The notes beneath the pieces are model-generated. The model ran no database searches. It had not been told where the DNA came from and saw only the letters and a program-made list of their open reading frames with translations. Shown here one piece after another: positions 28,730 to 37,066 of a stretch of 64,000 nt of DNA. Position numbers and translations under genes: made by a program. Source of the stretch: Pyxidicoccus xibeiensis (GTDB lineage: Bacteria; Myxococcota; Myxococcia; Myxococcales; Myxococcaceae). The stretch lies in assembly GCF_024198175.1 (NCBI RefSeq), contig NZ_JAJVKV010000011.1, forward strand, positions 62,001-126,000, given 5' to 3'. Numbering within the stretch: position 1 is the stretch's first letter; the number at the start of each line of letters is the position of its first letter.

Positions 28730-29770
28730 TCAGTCCTGAGGCGTGCGGCGGGAGAAGCGCAGCACGGCGCGGAACACGTCCTCCACCGCGTCGGCGTCCA
28801 CCTTGTGCTCCGAGGCCCACTGGCGCCGCACCTCCAGCAGGCTCTTCTCCCGGCCCATGTCAGGCAGGGGCAGGCCGTGCTCCGCCTTCACCTTCGCTGC
28901 CTGCTGGACCAGGCGTGCGCGCCGGGCCAGCAACTCCACCAGCTCTCGGTCCAGGACGTCGATGCGCTCGCGGACCTCGCTCAGTCCGGGCGGCGTGGGG
29001 ATGGCCTCGGACGCCGCGGGGCTGGCCGATGCCCGCGAGGCCTCGAGCTCCAGGTGCAGTCGCGTGAGCGCATCCATCAGCCCCACGCGCGCGTCCCGGC
29101 CGTAGGGATTCTCCGACTGCACGACGCCGAGCAGGTGCGGCACCTCCTGGCGTGCGTACTCCACCAGGCGGGCAATGGGCTGGAAGCTCGGCGGCGCGAA
29201 GGGGAGGTCCTTGCCGGCCTCCGCTCGCGCCAGGCCGTGTGCCAGGAAGAACGTGAGGACGTGCGTGCGCGCCATCAGCCCGTCGTGCGCATCCGGCGAC
29301 ATCTCCGTCACCTCGCACCCCAGTCGCTCGAACAGCGCCCGGGCCCGCCGTACGGCGTCGGGGTGGAGCTCGTTCGGGCACACGACGGTGCGCAGCGGGC
29401 GGTCGCCTCGCGCGAGGCTGGCCGGGCCGAAGAGCGGGTGCGTGCCGGCCCAGGGGATGTCGCGCCCGAGCACGGAGGCGAGCACCTGCACGGGCTTCAC
29501 CTTCACGCTGCCTACGTCGAGCACGGCCTGCCCGGGTGACAGGTGCGGGCGGAGCTCCTCCAGCGTCGCGCGCATGGCAGACACCGGCATGGCGAGCACG
29601 ACGAGCCCCGCTCCGGCGAGCACCTCCGGGAGCGAGCTCGCGCGGAGCGTGGGAGGCACCTCGGCCTGCCGGGGGTCGAGCACCCGGTGCGCAACACCGG
29701 CCTCCAGCAACAGTCCCGACAGGGCACGGCCGAAGCGGCCATAGCCCAGCAACGCGATGCGCTCCGTCAT
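28730..29770 (-). CDS. tyrA: prephenate dehydrogenase with C-terminal chorismate mutase domain
   Basis: A 346-residue protein for tyrosine synthesis. ATG 29770 (MTERIALLGYGRFGRAL) has a Rossmann fold from its first residues, and the dehydrogenase core includes VVLAMPVSAM, DVGSVKVKPV, GTHPLFGPAS and the catalytic-region DAHDGLMARTHVLTFFLAHG. From about residue 255 a chorismate mutase AroQ domain follows (VRERIDVLDRELVELLARRA, then AAKVKAEHG and MGREKSLLEVRRQW). In E. coli TyrA the order is mutase first, dehydrogenase second, so the fusion here is reversed. It converts chorismate to prephenate and then to 4-hydroxyphenylpyruvate. A GTG at 29791 is an alternative start. Confidence 0.92.
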   Translation of the reverse strand: MTERIALLGYGRFGRALSGLLLEAGVAHRVLDPRQAEVPPTLRASSLPEVLAGAGLVVLAMPVSAMRATLEELRPHLSPGQAVLDVGSVKVKPVQVLASVLGRDIPWAGTHPLFGPASLARGDRPLRTVVCPNELHPDAVRRARALFERLGCEVTEMSPDAHDGLMARTHVLTFFLAHGLARAEAGKDLPFAPPSFQPIARLVEYARQEVPHLLGVVQSENPYGRDARVGLMDALTRLHLELEASRASASPAASEAIPTPPGLSEVRERIDVLDRELVELLARRARLVQQAAKVKAEHGLPLPDMGREKSLLEVRRQWASEHKVDADAVEDVFRAVLRFSRRTPQD

Positions 29771-29851
29771 TTCGCCAGGCTCCAGATGCACGTGCAGGAA
29801 GAGGTACAGATCCTCGCATCGGCATGTTCCTGGCGAAAGCCCCCCTGCCCT

Positions 29852-30109
29852 TCAGAGCAGCTCGCGCTTCAGGTACAGCCGGGTCAGGTTCGCGCCAGGC
29901 AGCGTCTCGGTCGTAACCGACACCAGCTCCCAGCCCTGCTGCCCCTGGGCTTGAAGCCACTCCCAGATGTTCTCGCAAGTCCCAGCACCGGAGCCTCCCG
30001 CCTTCATGGCCACTTCGACAGGGTCCTTCCCGGCCCATTTCCCATTCACGAACGTGACCTTCCCCTCCTGTGACTGCCCACAGAGATACTCGAACCGGCG
30101 CGAAAACAT
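29852..30109 (-). CDS. small DUF4177-like protein
   Basis: An 85-residue protein; ATG 30109 follows AGGAG. The C-terminal part (WLQAQGQQGWELVSV, then LYLKREL) matches the usual DUF4177 pattern of a 'GWELVSV' strand before a final 'xxLKR' strand. The N-terminal part (MFSRRFEYLCGQSQEGKVTF) could be a first strand. Function unknown. It lies between tyrA and the isomerase gene on the same strand, with 27 bp to the upstream gene, so it may be co-transcribed. Confidence 0.7.
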   Translation of the reverse strand: MFSRRFEYLCGQSQEGKVTFVNGKWAGKDPVEVAMKAGGSGAGTCENIWEWLQAQGQQGWELVSVTTETLPGANLTRLYLKRELL

Positions 30110-30136
30110 GGAGGGCTCCTCTTGTCGGGGTTGCTC

Positions 30137-30964
30137 TCAACGACCCTGGAAGCGGGGAGGCCGGCGCTCGGCGAAGGCGGTGAAGGCCTCGGCGAGGTCA
30201 TGCGACTGGAGGAACGCGGAGTTCCACACCGCCACGTAGCGCAGGCCGTCGGCCACGGACTTGTCTGCGCAGTACTCCATCACCTGCTTGGCGCCCTGGA
30301 CGACGAGCGGCGGGTTGTCGGCGACGCGCCGCGCGGTGGCCCGCGCCTCGGTGAGCAGCGCTTCCGGCGTGGGGAACACCTCGTTGACGAGTCCCATCCG
30401 CAGTGCCCGCGCGGAGTCCACGTCTCCGCCGGTGTACGCCAGCTCGCGCGTGTTGCCTTCGCCGATGATGCGCGGCAGGCGCTGGAGCGCGCCGAGGTCC
30501 GCGACGATGCCGACCTTCACCTCGCGCAGGGAGAACTTCGCGTCCTGCGAGCAGTACCGGAAGTCACACGCTGCGATGAGGTCCATGCCGCCACCGATGC
30601 ACCAGCCGTGCACCGCGGCGATGACGGGCTTGCGGCAGCGGGCGAGGCCCTCGGTGGCCTGCTGCATCTCCCCGATGAGCTTGAGCAGCTTCAGCCGCTC
30701 CAGGGCCAGGTTGCCCTCACCGGTGAGGAGGGGCCCGAGGGACTCCATCATCCCCATGAGGTCCAGGCCGTAGGTGAAGTTCGGGCCGTCGCCGCGCACG
30801 AGCACCACGCGCACGGAGTCATCCGCGTCCAGGGCCCGGATGGCCTCGGGCATCTCCCGCCAGAAGTCGGGCCCCATGGCGTTGCCCTTGCCCGGGCCGG
30901 TGAGCACCAGCTCGGCGACGCCCTCACCCTTCTCGATGCGCAGCGACTTGTACGTGCCGTCCAT
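30137..30964 (-). CDS. delta3,5-delta2,4-dienoyl-CoA isomerase (ECH1-like crotonase)
   Basis: A 275-residue crotonase. The oxyanion-hole segment is HGWCIGGGMDLIAACDFRYC, and the three acidic residues of rat dienoyl-CoA isomerase (Asp176, Glu196, Asp204) are matched with the same spacing at Asp128, Glu148 and Asp156 (SLREVKVGIVADLG). The C-terminal YVAVWNSAFLQSHDLAEA also matches that enzyme better than enoyl-CoA hydratase. It shifts double bonds in 3,5-dienoyl-CoA during beta-oxidation of unsaturated fatty acids with odd-numbered double bonds. The upstream immunity gene ends only 10 bp before it, and its TGA lies in the GAGGAGG ribosome site, so the two are tightly coupled. Confidence 0.88.
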   Translation of the reverse strand: MDGTYKSLRIEKGEGVAELVLTGPGKGNAMGPDFWREMPEAIRALDADDSVRVVLVRGDGPNFTYGLDLMGMMESLGPLLTGEGNLALERLKLLKLIGEMQQATEGLARCRKPVIAAVHGWCIGGGMDLIAACDFRYCSQDAKFSLREVKVGIVADLGALQRLPRIIGEGNTRELAYTGGDVDSARALRMGLVNEVFPTPEALLTEARATARRVADNPPLVVQGAKQVMEYCADKSVADGLRYVAVWNSAFLQSHDLAEAFTAFAERRPPRFQGR

Positions 30965-30974
30965 CCGTTCCTCC

Positions 30975-31697
30975 TCAGCGAGTTTCCAGCTCCTGAAACG
31001 TCACGCCATCCAGTCCCAGACCTGCCACCGCATCAACGAAGCGTTCACTGACGATGACTGTCGCCCAGCCCTGTCGATGCCGGAAGACATCCACGTCCGT
31101 CGGGAGCGATGCGGCGTCGAGGATGATGACCTTGGGCCACTTGAGATTGCTGTTGCCACACTCCGGACACGGTGGCTCACGCGTCGGAGGGAGGCAGTCC
31201 GGATGCAGCAAGCCATGCAGCTCCAGCTGCAACTGGAGCAACACTGGCGGGCTCTTACCACGGAAGCGAACATCGACTGGGCACCCCTGGAGTCCACGCA
31301 CTCCCGCCTCGCGCAGCTCCGTCATCGCCTCTTCACGGAGGAAGAGCGTGGGCGAGTCCTGCATGAAGAGCTGGCCGAAGCTGCCGGAGCCCTTTCCGGT
31401 ACAAGGCCCTAATTCTGCGCCAGGCTCCAGGAGGGCCCACGAAGGAGCCAGGGGTCTGACCAATTCCCTTAGCCGACGGAACTCCTCCCGTGGCACAGGC
31501 CAGGGATCCGAGAGCTTCTCAAGCTCATGGGGAGGCAGGCCGGACAGGTCCACACATGGATAGGAGATCCAAGGCGAGCCTCCTCCTGCACGGCACTTTG
31601 GACAGGGCTGCACACCTGGAAGGCACCACCTGCTTGCCGCATCCAGTTGCCCCGTGTACCCCGACGACCTGTCCTCATCGGCCTTGTAGAACTTCAA
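30975..31697 (-). CDS. SitI6-type double-CXXCG immunity protein
   Basis: A 240-residue protein. I start it at TTG 31697 (LKFYKADEDRSSGYTGQLDA) since SitI6 proteins usually begin with a KFY strand; a TTG at 31721 is directly next to the toxin stop codon and is the alternative. It contains two zinc-knuckle-like pairs, CPKC near residue 31 and CPECG near the C-terminus, the double CXXCG pattern of the family (the first copy has Arg in place of Gly). Such proteins bind and neutralise their cognate SitA6 toxin inside the cell. It follows the toxin gene on the same strand, the expected toxin-immunity order. Confidence 0.88.
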   Translation of the reverse strand: MKFYKADEDRSSGYTGQLDAASRWCLPGVQPCPKCRAGGGSPWISYPCVDLSGLPPHELEKLSDPWPVPREEFRRLRELVRPLAPSWALLEPGAELGPCTGKGSGSFGQLFMQDSPTLFLREEAMTELREAGVRGLQGCPVDVRFRGKSPPVLLQLQLELHGLLHPDCLPPTREPPCPECGNSNLKWPKVIILDAASLPTDVDVFRHRQGWATVIVSERFVDAVAGLGLDGVTFQELETR

Positions 31698-31721
31698 GAG
31701 TCCTCGCGAAGCGGTCTGCAA

Positions 31722-32393
31722 TCAAGGAGTCCGCAACTGTGGCCCCAGCTGCTGGTACGGTGCCAGAGGCGCATTGTAGGGCACTACAGGGCCAGTCAAT
31801 TGGAAACGAAAGATGAGCTCCACGGCCTTGCGGTGAAGAACCTCAGGCGTCACAGAGCCGCCCTGCATACTGTCCCGGAAGTCCCGCCACGCTTGGTTCC
31901 ACATGCCACCCCGCCCAGTACCGCTGTGAAGCTCGCGATGGATGTGCTCGGGAATGAGGATGGTGAACTTGTGGATGTCGACACCATTTCGTTTGAACCA
32001 CCGCGCGAGCCCGGGCTCCTGAGGAAACAGGTGGTGATGGACCAGCTTCCCCGGCTCGCGAGGCAGCGCAGGAAGGAAGCCCTGGCGGTAGCGGAAGTGG
32101 AAGGTCATCCGAGGCCTGGCCCCAGAGCGGATGCCTGAGTTCCGCCAGTTGCGAAAGGCTGGCGGGCGGTGCGGAGGACGATAGGCACCCTGAGCCCGCT
32201 CCACTTTCGGCGCGGCAGCATCCGGGTCTAGGTCCTCACAGCTGAACAGCCCGCAGTCCTCCTCCTCACAAGCAAGGACGACACAGGAGTGCTGCCCCTC
32301 GCGCTCGCAGGACAGCGAGGGAGCGCTGGCTGCGCATCCGGAGAGCACCAGTGCCACCAGCGGCAACAAACGGACGAGCGGCGAGAGCCCCAT
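31722..32393 (-). CDS. SitA6-type polymorphic toxin lipoprotein
   Basis: A 223-residue lipoprotein of the TIGR02269/DUF2380 type. A signal peptide ends in VLSGC, the typical lipobox, followed by a Cys-rich stretch (CVVLACEEEDCGLFSCED). The C-terminal half is the toxin: HHHLFPQEPGLARWFK, then GVDIHKFTILIPEHIHRELH and GGMWNQAWRDF, a His-rich HNH-like nuclease layout. In Myxococcus xanthus SitA lipoproteins are passed to neighbours by outer-membrane exchange (TraA/TraB) and kill cells that lack the matching immunity protein. No SitB helper is visible. The nuclease activity is inferred from the His motifs only. Confidence 0.88.
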   Translation of the reverse strand: MGLSPLVRLLPLVALVLSGCAASAPSLSCEREGQHSCVVLACEEEDCGLFSCEDLDPDAAAPKVERAQGAYRPPHRPPAFRNWRNSGIRSGARPRMTFHFRYRQGFLPALPREPGKLVHHHLFPQEPGLARWFKRNGVDIHKFTILIPEHIHRELHSGTGRGGMWNQAWRDFRDSMQGGSVTPEVLHRKAVELIFRFQLTGPVVPYNAPLAPYQQLGPQLRTP

Positions 32394-32524
32394 GAAGACG
32401 CGACTCTACGGACTCTGATGCGCCCTCATCAATGAGCCGACGTCGTCCACGAGAGTGCCGGGGACGCATCGCCATCCGGTATCAGCCGAACTCCACCTCA
32501 AAACTCCGAGGATGGTGCGCCCGC

Positions 32525-34696
32525 CTACCGGGCCGGCTGCTCCCGCGCCTCCAGCGCGTCGGAGCGGAGCGCCTTCTCCGCGACGTCCGCCATGCTCTCG
32601 GCCAGCGTCTGCACGGAGTGCGTGACGGTCCGGGTCTCCTCGACGACCTTCAGCGTGCGCTGCATCTGACCGGACAGTTCCTGGATGGCCTGGGCAATCT
32701 GGTGCGTGCCCACGTCCTGCTGGGCCACCGCGGCGGAGATCTGCCGGACGTTGCTGCTGGTGTCGCTGATGATGCCGGACAGCTTCTGGAGCTGGACGCC
32801 CGAGGTGCGCACCGCGTCCAGGCTTCCCCGCACCCGCAGCACGCCCTGCTCGCTCAGCGTCGCCGTCTCGCGCACGCTCACGCCCAGGCCATCCAGCACC
32901 TCGCGGATGCGGTGGGTGGCCTGGATGGACTGGTCCGCGAGGCTTCGCATCTCGCGGGCCACCACGCCAAAGCCCTTGCCGCTGTCACCGTTGCGCACCG
33001 CTTCAATCGCGGCGTTGATGGCCAGCATGTTCGACTGGTCCGCCAGCGTCTTCACCGCGTCCACGATGCCGGAAATCTCCCGCGTGCGCGTGTCGAGCGA
33101 GAGGATGCGGCTGGCCATCTCCGACACCTCGGCGCGGATGGCCGCGAGGTCCACCAGCGTGCGCTCCAGCGCCGCGCCGCCTTCGCGTCCCACCTCCTCC
33201 GCCGTCTCCGCCGAGGCCGCCAGCAGGCGGGCCTTGTCCGCCGTGACGTGGGAGCCCTGCCGGATTTCTTCCACCGTCTGCTCGAGCTGCTGGAGCGCCG
33301 TCGCCTGGCGGCTGATGCCCGAGGTCTGCTCCTCGACCGTGGTGCGCAGCTGCTGCGCCACGGCAGCCAGCTCCCCGGAGCCGCTGCCCATGCGCTCGGC
33401 GAGCTGACGCACCTCGACCCGGCGCTCCTCCAGCTGACGCGTGTGCCCCGCGAGCGCCTGGACCAGCAGCGCGGAGCGGCGCCCGACGACGCCCACCAAT
33501 GACAGCACGAGCGCGAGAAAGCCCCAGTGAACCTGGGTGCCGCCACCCGTGCGCAGCAGGCCAATCAAAGGAAGGATGCCCAGCACGAGCGCGATGGAGA
33601 GCAGGCCCAGGCCCACGCTGAGGATGCGCGCGTCCGCGTTGCCCCGCCACGCCTCGACCAGCACGATGCCCACGCAGACCAGCATCGCGGGGACGGAGTA
33701 GAAGATGAACGGCGCCATGAGCCCCATGGCCGCGGAGGGCTCCACGAGCACCAGCACGGCCTGGATGGCGGCCGGAACGGAGACGACCGCCGCGCCCCGG
33801 CGCAGCCAGCGCATCCGCCCCTCGCCGACCATGTCCGAGACGAACCAGGCCAGGCCCGGCAGGATGCAGTACGAGCCCAGCAGCGTCAGGCGGGTGCCCA
33901 GCGAGGGGTCGCCCCAGAGGGAGCTGAAGAGGCCGCTGGAGCCGAGCAACATCACGCCCGAGCCCGCGCAGAAGAGGGCCATGGGCACGAGCATCCGCGC
34001 CTCGCGCCGCACCACGGCGGCGCCCCCGGACACCGCCGCGATGACGAGGATGAGCAGCCCCATGAAGAAGGTCCCCAGGCCGGTGCGGGTCTGCGCATCG
34101 AGCAGCTCATGGTGCGAGCCCACCCGCGAGCCCCGGCTCACGCCAATGGCGGGCCTGCTGCTCTGGATGCGCAGCAGCACGCGCTGCCCCGGGGCCGTGG
34201 GCGGCAGGGGCACCAGGTGCCAGGACATGTTGTCCATGGCCTCCCTTCCGTCGGGGGCCAGCGTGCCGCTGGTGTAGATGCGCTCCCCCTGCGCATACGC
34301 CTCGAAGGCGGTGGCGACGCCTCCCAGGAAGAGGGCGGGCTCGGGCCACGTCCCCTGGGGGACCGGGATGCTCAGCCAGAGGAAGGTGTTCTTTCCCCGG
34401 CCCGGCGGCTCCTTCAGCGCGTCCACGGGCTGCCAGTCCGCGGAGTCGCCCGTCTCGTGTGCCCACGCGGGCGTGCCGTCCGGACGCTGCGGCCCGTCAC
34501 CCCAGCGGTAGCGCCACCCGGACATCGCCGGCAGGACGGAGCGGGTCGCCGCATGCGCCGCCGCGGGCGCCAGCGCGAACACCAGCAGCAGGGCGAGCAG
34601 TCGCAACGGCTCGTGCCGCCGGACACGCGCGCACCGTGGAGCAAGGGAGGAGAGTCGGGGAACGACGAGCACCTGCGGCGCGCGGGAGTGACCCAT
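32525..34696 (-). CDS. methyl-accepting chemotaxis-like protein with 7TM sensory region
   Basis: A 723-residue receptor from ATG 34696. An N-terminal signal segment is followed by a periplasmic domain of about 150 residues (SWHLVPLPPTAPGQRVLLRI), the carbohydrate-binding-like DISM type, and seven hydrophobic spans from about residues 205-390. The cytoplasmic part is a long coiled-coil MCP signalling domain with the highly conserved tip DQSNMLAINAAIEAVRNGDS and GKGFGVVAREMRSLADQS. There is no HAMP domain. It would signal to a CheA/CheW-type pathway, which in myxobacteria can control motility or development. It is divergent from the ABC exporter genes; ligand unknown. Confidence 0.88.
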   Translation of the reverse strand: MGHSRAPQVLVVPRLSSLAPRCARVRRHEPLRLLALLLVFALAPAAAHAATRSVLPAMSGWRYRWGDGPQRPDGTPAWAHETGDSADWQPVDALKEPPGRGKNTFLWLSIPVPQGTWPEPALFLGGVATAFEAYAQGERIYTSGTLAPDGREAMDNMSWHLVPLPPTAPGQRVLLRIQSSRPAIGVSRGSRVGSHHELLDAQTRTGLGTFFMGLLILVIAAVSGGAAVVRREARMLVPMALFCAGSGVMLLGSSGLFSSLWGDPSLGTRLTLLGSYCILPGLAWFVSDMVGEGRMRWLRRGAAVVSVPAAIQAVLVLVEPSAAMGLMAPFIFYSVPAMLVCVGIVLVEAWRGNADARILSVGLGLLSIALVLGILPLIGLLRTGGGTQVHWGFLALVLSLVGVVGRRSALLVQALAGHTRQLEERRVEVRQLAERMGSGSGELAAVAQQLRTTVEEQTSGISRQATALQQLEQTVEEIRQGSHVTADKARLLAASAETAEEVGREGGAALERTLVDLAAIRAEVSEMASRILSLDTRTREISGIVDAVKTLADQSNMLAINAAIEAVRNGDSGKGFGVVAREMRSLADQSIQATHRIREVLDGLGVSVRETATLSEQGVLRVRGSLDAVRTSGVQLQKLSGIISDTSSNVRQISAAVAQQDVGTHQIAQAIQELSGQMQRTLKVVEETRTVTHSVQTLAESMADVAEKALRSDALEAREQPAR

Positions 34697-34857
34697 GTAG
34701 GGGGAAATCGTCCAGCGCTTTGCCCCGTTCTGCAACTCGGGCCCCAGGTTCCTCGCTCACCCTCCGCCCGGCCACCCACCCGAAGGCGCCGCCAATCGCG
34801 CCCGCGTCACGGGCTTTCCTTTGAAAACCCGATACAGCTCCTGGCCGCAGCCATTAA

Positions 34858-34872
34858 TGCAATCAGATTGCA
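34858..34872. promoter_or_regulatory. perfect 15-bp palindrome, candidate operator
   Basis: TGCAATCAGATTGCA is a perfect inverted repeat (arms of seven, central A), 33 bp before the ATPase start, in an AT-rich patch of a GC-rich genome. It lies between the divergent MCP-like and ABC genes and could bind a dimeric repressor for the exporter; no regulator gene is adjacent. Confidence 0.6.
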
Positions 34873-34905
34873 ACAACGCGCGAGGCCCGCTATGGGGGCC
34901 GCACC

Positions 34906-35610
34906 ATGCTTGAAGCGAGAAAGCTGACCAAACGCTACGGCGAGCATCTGGCGCTCGAGGAGCTCGACCTGGCCATCGGGCCGGGCGAGGTGTTCTGCCT
35001 GCTGGGGGCCAACGGGGCGGGGAAGACGACGACCCTGAACCTCTTTCTCGGCTTCATCGAGCCCACCGCGGGTGAGGCGCGGGTCGCGGGCCTGGAGGTG
35101 CGCCAGCATGCGGCGCAGGTGCGCGGCCACCTCGCGTACGTGCCGGAGCTGGTGATGCTCTACCCCCGCCTGTCCGGGCGGGAGAACCTGGCCTACTTCA
35201 ACACCCTGGCGGGCCGGCCCGCGCTGTCCCCCTCCGAGTCCACGGCCTGGCTCACCCGGGCGGGGCTCGCGCCCGGCGCGGTGGACCGCCCCGTGGGCAG
35301 CTACTCGAAGGGCATGCGGCAGAAGGTGGGAATCGCCATCGCGCTCGCGAAGGGCGCGCGGGCCCTGCTGCTCGACGAGCCCACGTCCGGGTTGGACCCG
35401 CTCGCCTCCAACGAGCTGTCCGAGCTGCTGCGGCACCTGAGCGGCGAGGGCATGGCGGTGCTCATGGCGACGCATGACCTGTTCCGGGCCAAGGAGTCCG
35501 GCACGCGGGTGGGCATCATGAAGGCGGGCCGGCTGGTGGAGACGCGCTCCACCCAGGAGCTGGGCCACGCGGAGCTCGAGCAGCTCTACCTGACGCACAT
35601 GCGGGGCTGA
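34906..35610 (+). CDS. ABC transporter ATP-binding protein
   Basis: A 234-residue ABC ATPase. Walker A is GANGAGKTTT near residue 38, the signature is YSKGMRQKVGIAIAL, Walker B is ALLLDEPTSGLDP and the switch His is in MATHDLFRAKESG. It forms one operon with two large membrane proteins (10 and 18 bp gaps). Together they resemble DUF3526-type exporters often found near receptor or metal/peptide transport genes. The substrate is unknown. Confidence 0.9.
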   Translation: MLEARKLTKRYGEHLALEELDLAIGPGEVFCLLGANGAGKTTTLNLFLGFIEPTAGEARVAGLEVRQHAAQVRGHLAYVPELVMLYPRLSGRENLAYFNTLAGRPALSPSESTAWLTRAGLAPGAVDRPVGSYSKGMRQKVGIAIALAKGARALLLDEPTSGLDPLASNELSELLRHLSGEGMAVLMATHDLFRAKESGTRVGIMKAGRLVETRSTQELGHAELEQLYLTHMRG

Positions 35611-35620
35611 GGACGGACAG

Positions 35621-37048
35621 ATGATTCTCACCATCGCACGCAAGGAATGGGTGGAGCTGCTGCGCGACGGGCGCTTCCGGGGCGCGGCCTTGCTGGTGTT
35701 CCTGCTGGCCACCGTCGGCATCGTGGTGGGGGCGCAGCACGTGCGGAGCGCGCGCGCCGAGCGCGAGGAGGGCACGCGGCTGACCCGCCAGCACTGGCTG
35801 GAGCAGGGGGAGAAGAACCCGCACTCGGCCGCGCACTACGGGGTCTGGGCCTTCAAGCCCGAGTCCCCCCTGGCCGCGTTCGACCGCGGCGTGGAGCCCT
35901 ACCTGGGAGTCGCCGTCTACCTGGAGGCGCACAAGCAGAACCTGACGCAATACCGCCCCGCGGCGGATGCCACCGCGGCGGCGCGCTTCGGAGAGCTCAC
36001 CGGCGCGGGAGTGCTCCAGCTGCTCGTCCCGCTGCTCATCGTCCTGCTCACCTTCTCCGCCTTCACCACCGAGCGGGAGAGCGGCACGCTGAAGCTCCTG
36101 CTGAGCACCGGCGTGCGCCGGCACCAGCTCATGCTGGGCAAGGCGCTGGGCGTGGGCCTGGCGCTGGCGGTGCTGCTGGTCCCGATACTCGTCGTCTCCG
36201 CGGGGCTGCTGTTCCTGCCGGGCGCCACGTCCGGGCTCGCGGACGGTGACGTGCTCGGGCGCGCGGCGGTGATGGTGCTGGGCCATGGCCTCTACCTGGC
36301 CGGCTTCGTCTTCCTGGGGCTGGCGGTCAGTGCCTTCGTTCGCTCCTCGCGCGTGGCGCTGGTGGTGCTCCTGGGCCTGTGGACGGTCAACGCGCTGCTG
36401 ATACCCCGGCTCGCGGCGGACGCGGCCCGCACCTGGAGCCCCGTGCCCGCGGCGCAGGACTTCGCCCGTCAGCTCGCCGACGACTACGAGCGGGGCCTCA
36501 GCGGCCATGACCCGGCGGACCAGCGGCTGGCGGCGCTGGAGCGGCAGACGCTGGAGCGCTACGGCGCGGCCTCGCTGGAGCAGCTTCCCGTCAACTTCCG
36601 GGGCATCGCGCTGCAGGCAGGAGAGGAGTACGGCAACAGGGTGGGCGCGGTGCGCTTCGGGGAGCTGGAGGCGCGCTATCACGCCCAGGAGCGCCTGCAC
36701 CTCTCCTTCTCGCCCCTGTCTCCCCTGCTGGCCCTGCGCCAGCTCTCCGCGTCCCTGGCGAGGACCGACCTGGCGGCACACCTGCGCTTCACGCGGCAGG
36801 CGGAGGCGTACCGGCAGGGGCTGGTGAAGCAGATGAACGACGCCGTCGCGTTCCGCTCGCGGTACGCGGACTCGACCTACAAGGCGGATGCGGCCCTCTG
36901 GCGCGAGGTGCCCGAGTTCCGGACGGAGGCGGACACGCTGGGGCAGACGCTGGTGTCGCAGGCGCCCGGGCTGCTCCTGCTCGCCTTCTGGCTGCTGTGG
37001 ACCACGGTGCTCGCGCTGCGCGCCGGCGCGCGCCTGAGCGCCGTCTGA
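35621..37048 (+). CDS. ABC permease with DUF3526-like insert (subunit 1)
   Basis: A 475-residue permease of the DUF3526/ABC-2 type. A first membrane span at about residues 20-38 is followed by a large soluble loop, four hydrophobic spans around residues 125-265 (with FTTERESGTLKLLLSTGVRR, the usual ATPase-contact loop), a second large soluble domain of about 170 residues, and a last span near the C-terminus. The long extracytoplasmic domain could bind substrate. It is paired with the next gene, which has the same architecture, so the transporter is probably a heterodimer. Confidence 0.82.
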   Translation: MILTIARKEWVELLRDGRFRGAALLVFLLATVGIVVGAQHVRSARAEREEGTRLTRQHWLEQGEKNPHSAAHYGVWAFKPESPLAAFDRGVEPYLGVAVYLEAHKQNLTQYRPAADATAAARFGELTGAGVLQLLVPLLIVLLTFSAFTTERESGTLKLLLSTGVRRHQLMLGKALGVGLALAVLLVPILVVSAGLLFLPGATSGLADGDVLGRAAVMVLGHGLYLAGFVFLGLAVSAFVRSSRVALVVLLGLWTVNALLIPRLAADAARTWSPVPAAQDFARQLADDYERGLSGHDPADQRLAALERQTLERYGAASLEQLPVNFRGIALQAGEEYGNRVGAVRFGELEARYHAQERLHLSFSPLSPLLALRQLSASLARTDLAAHLRFTRQAEAYRQGLVKQMNDAVAFRSRYADSTYKADAALWREVPEFRTEADTLGQTLVSQAPGLLLLAFWLLWTTVLALRAGARLSAV

Positions 37049-37066
37049 GACGGAAGAACCACACCC

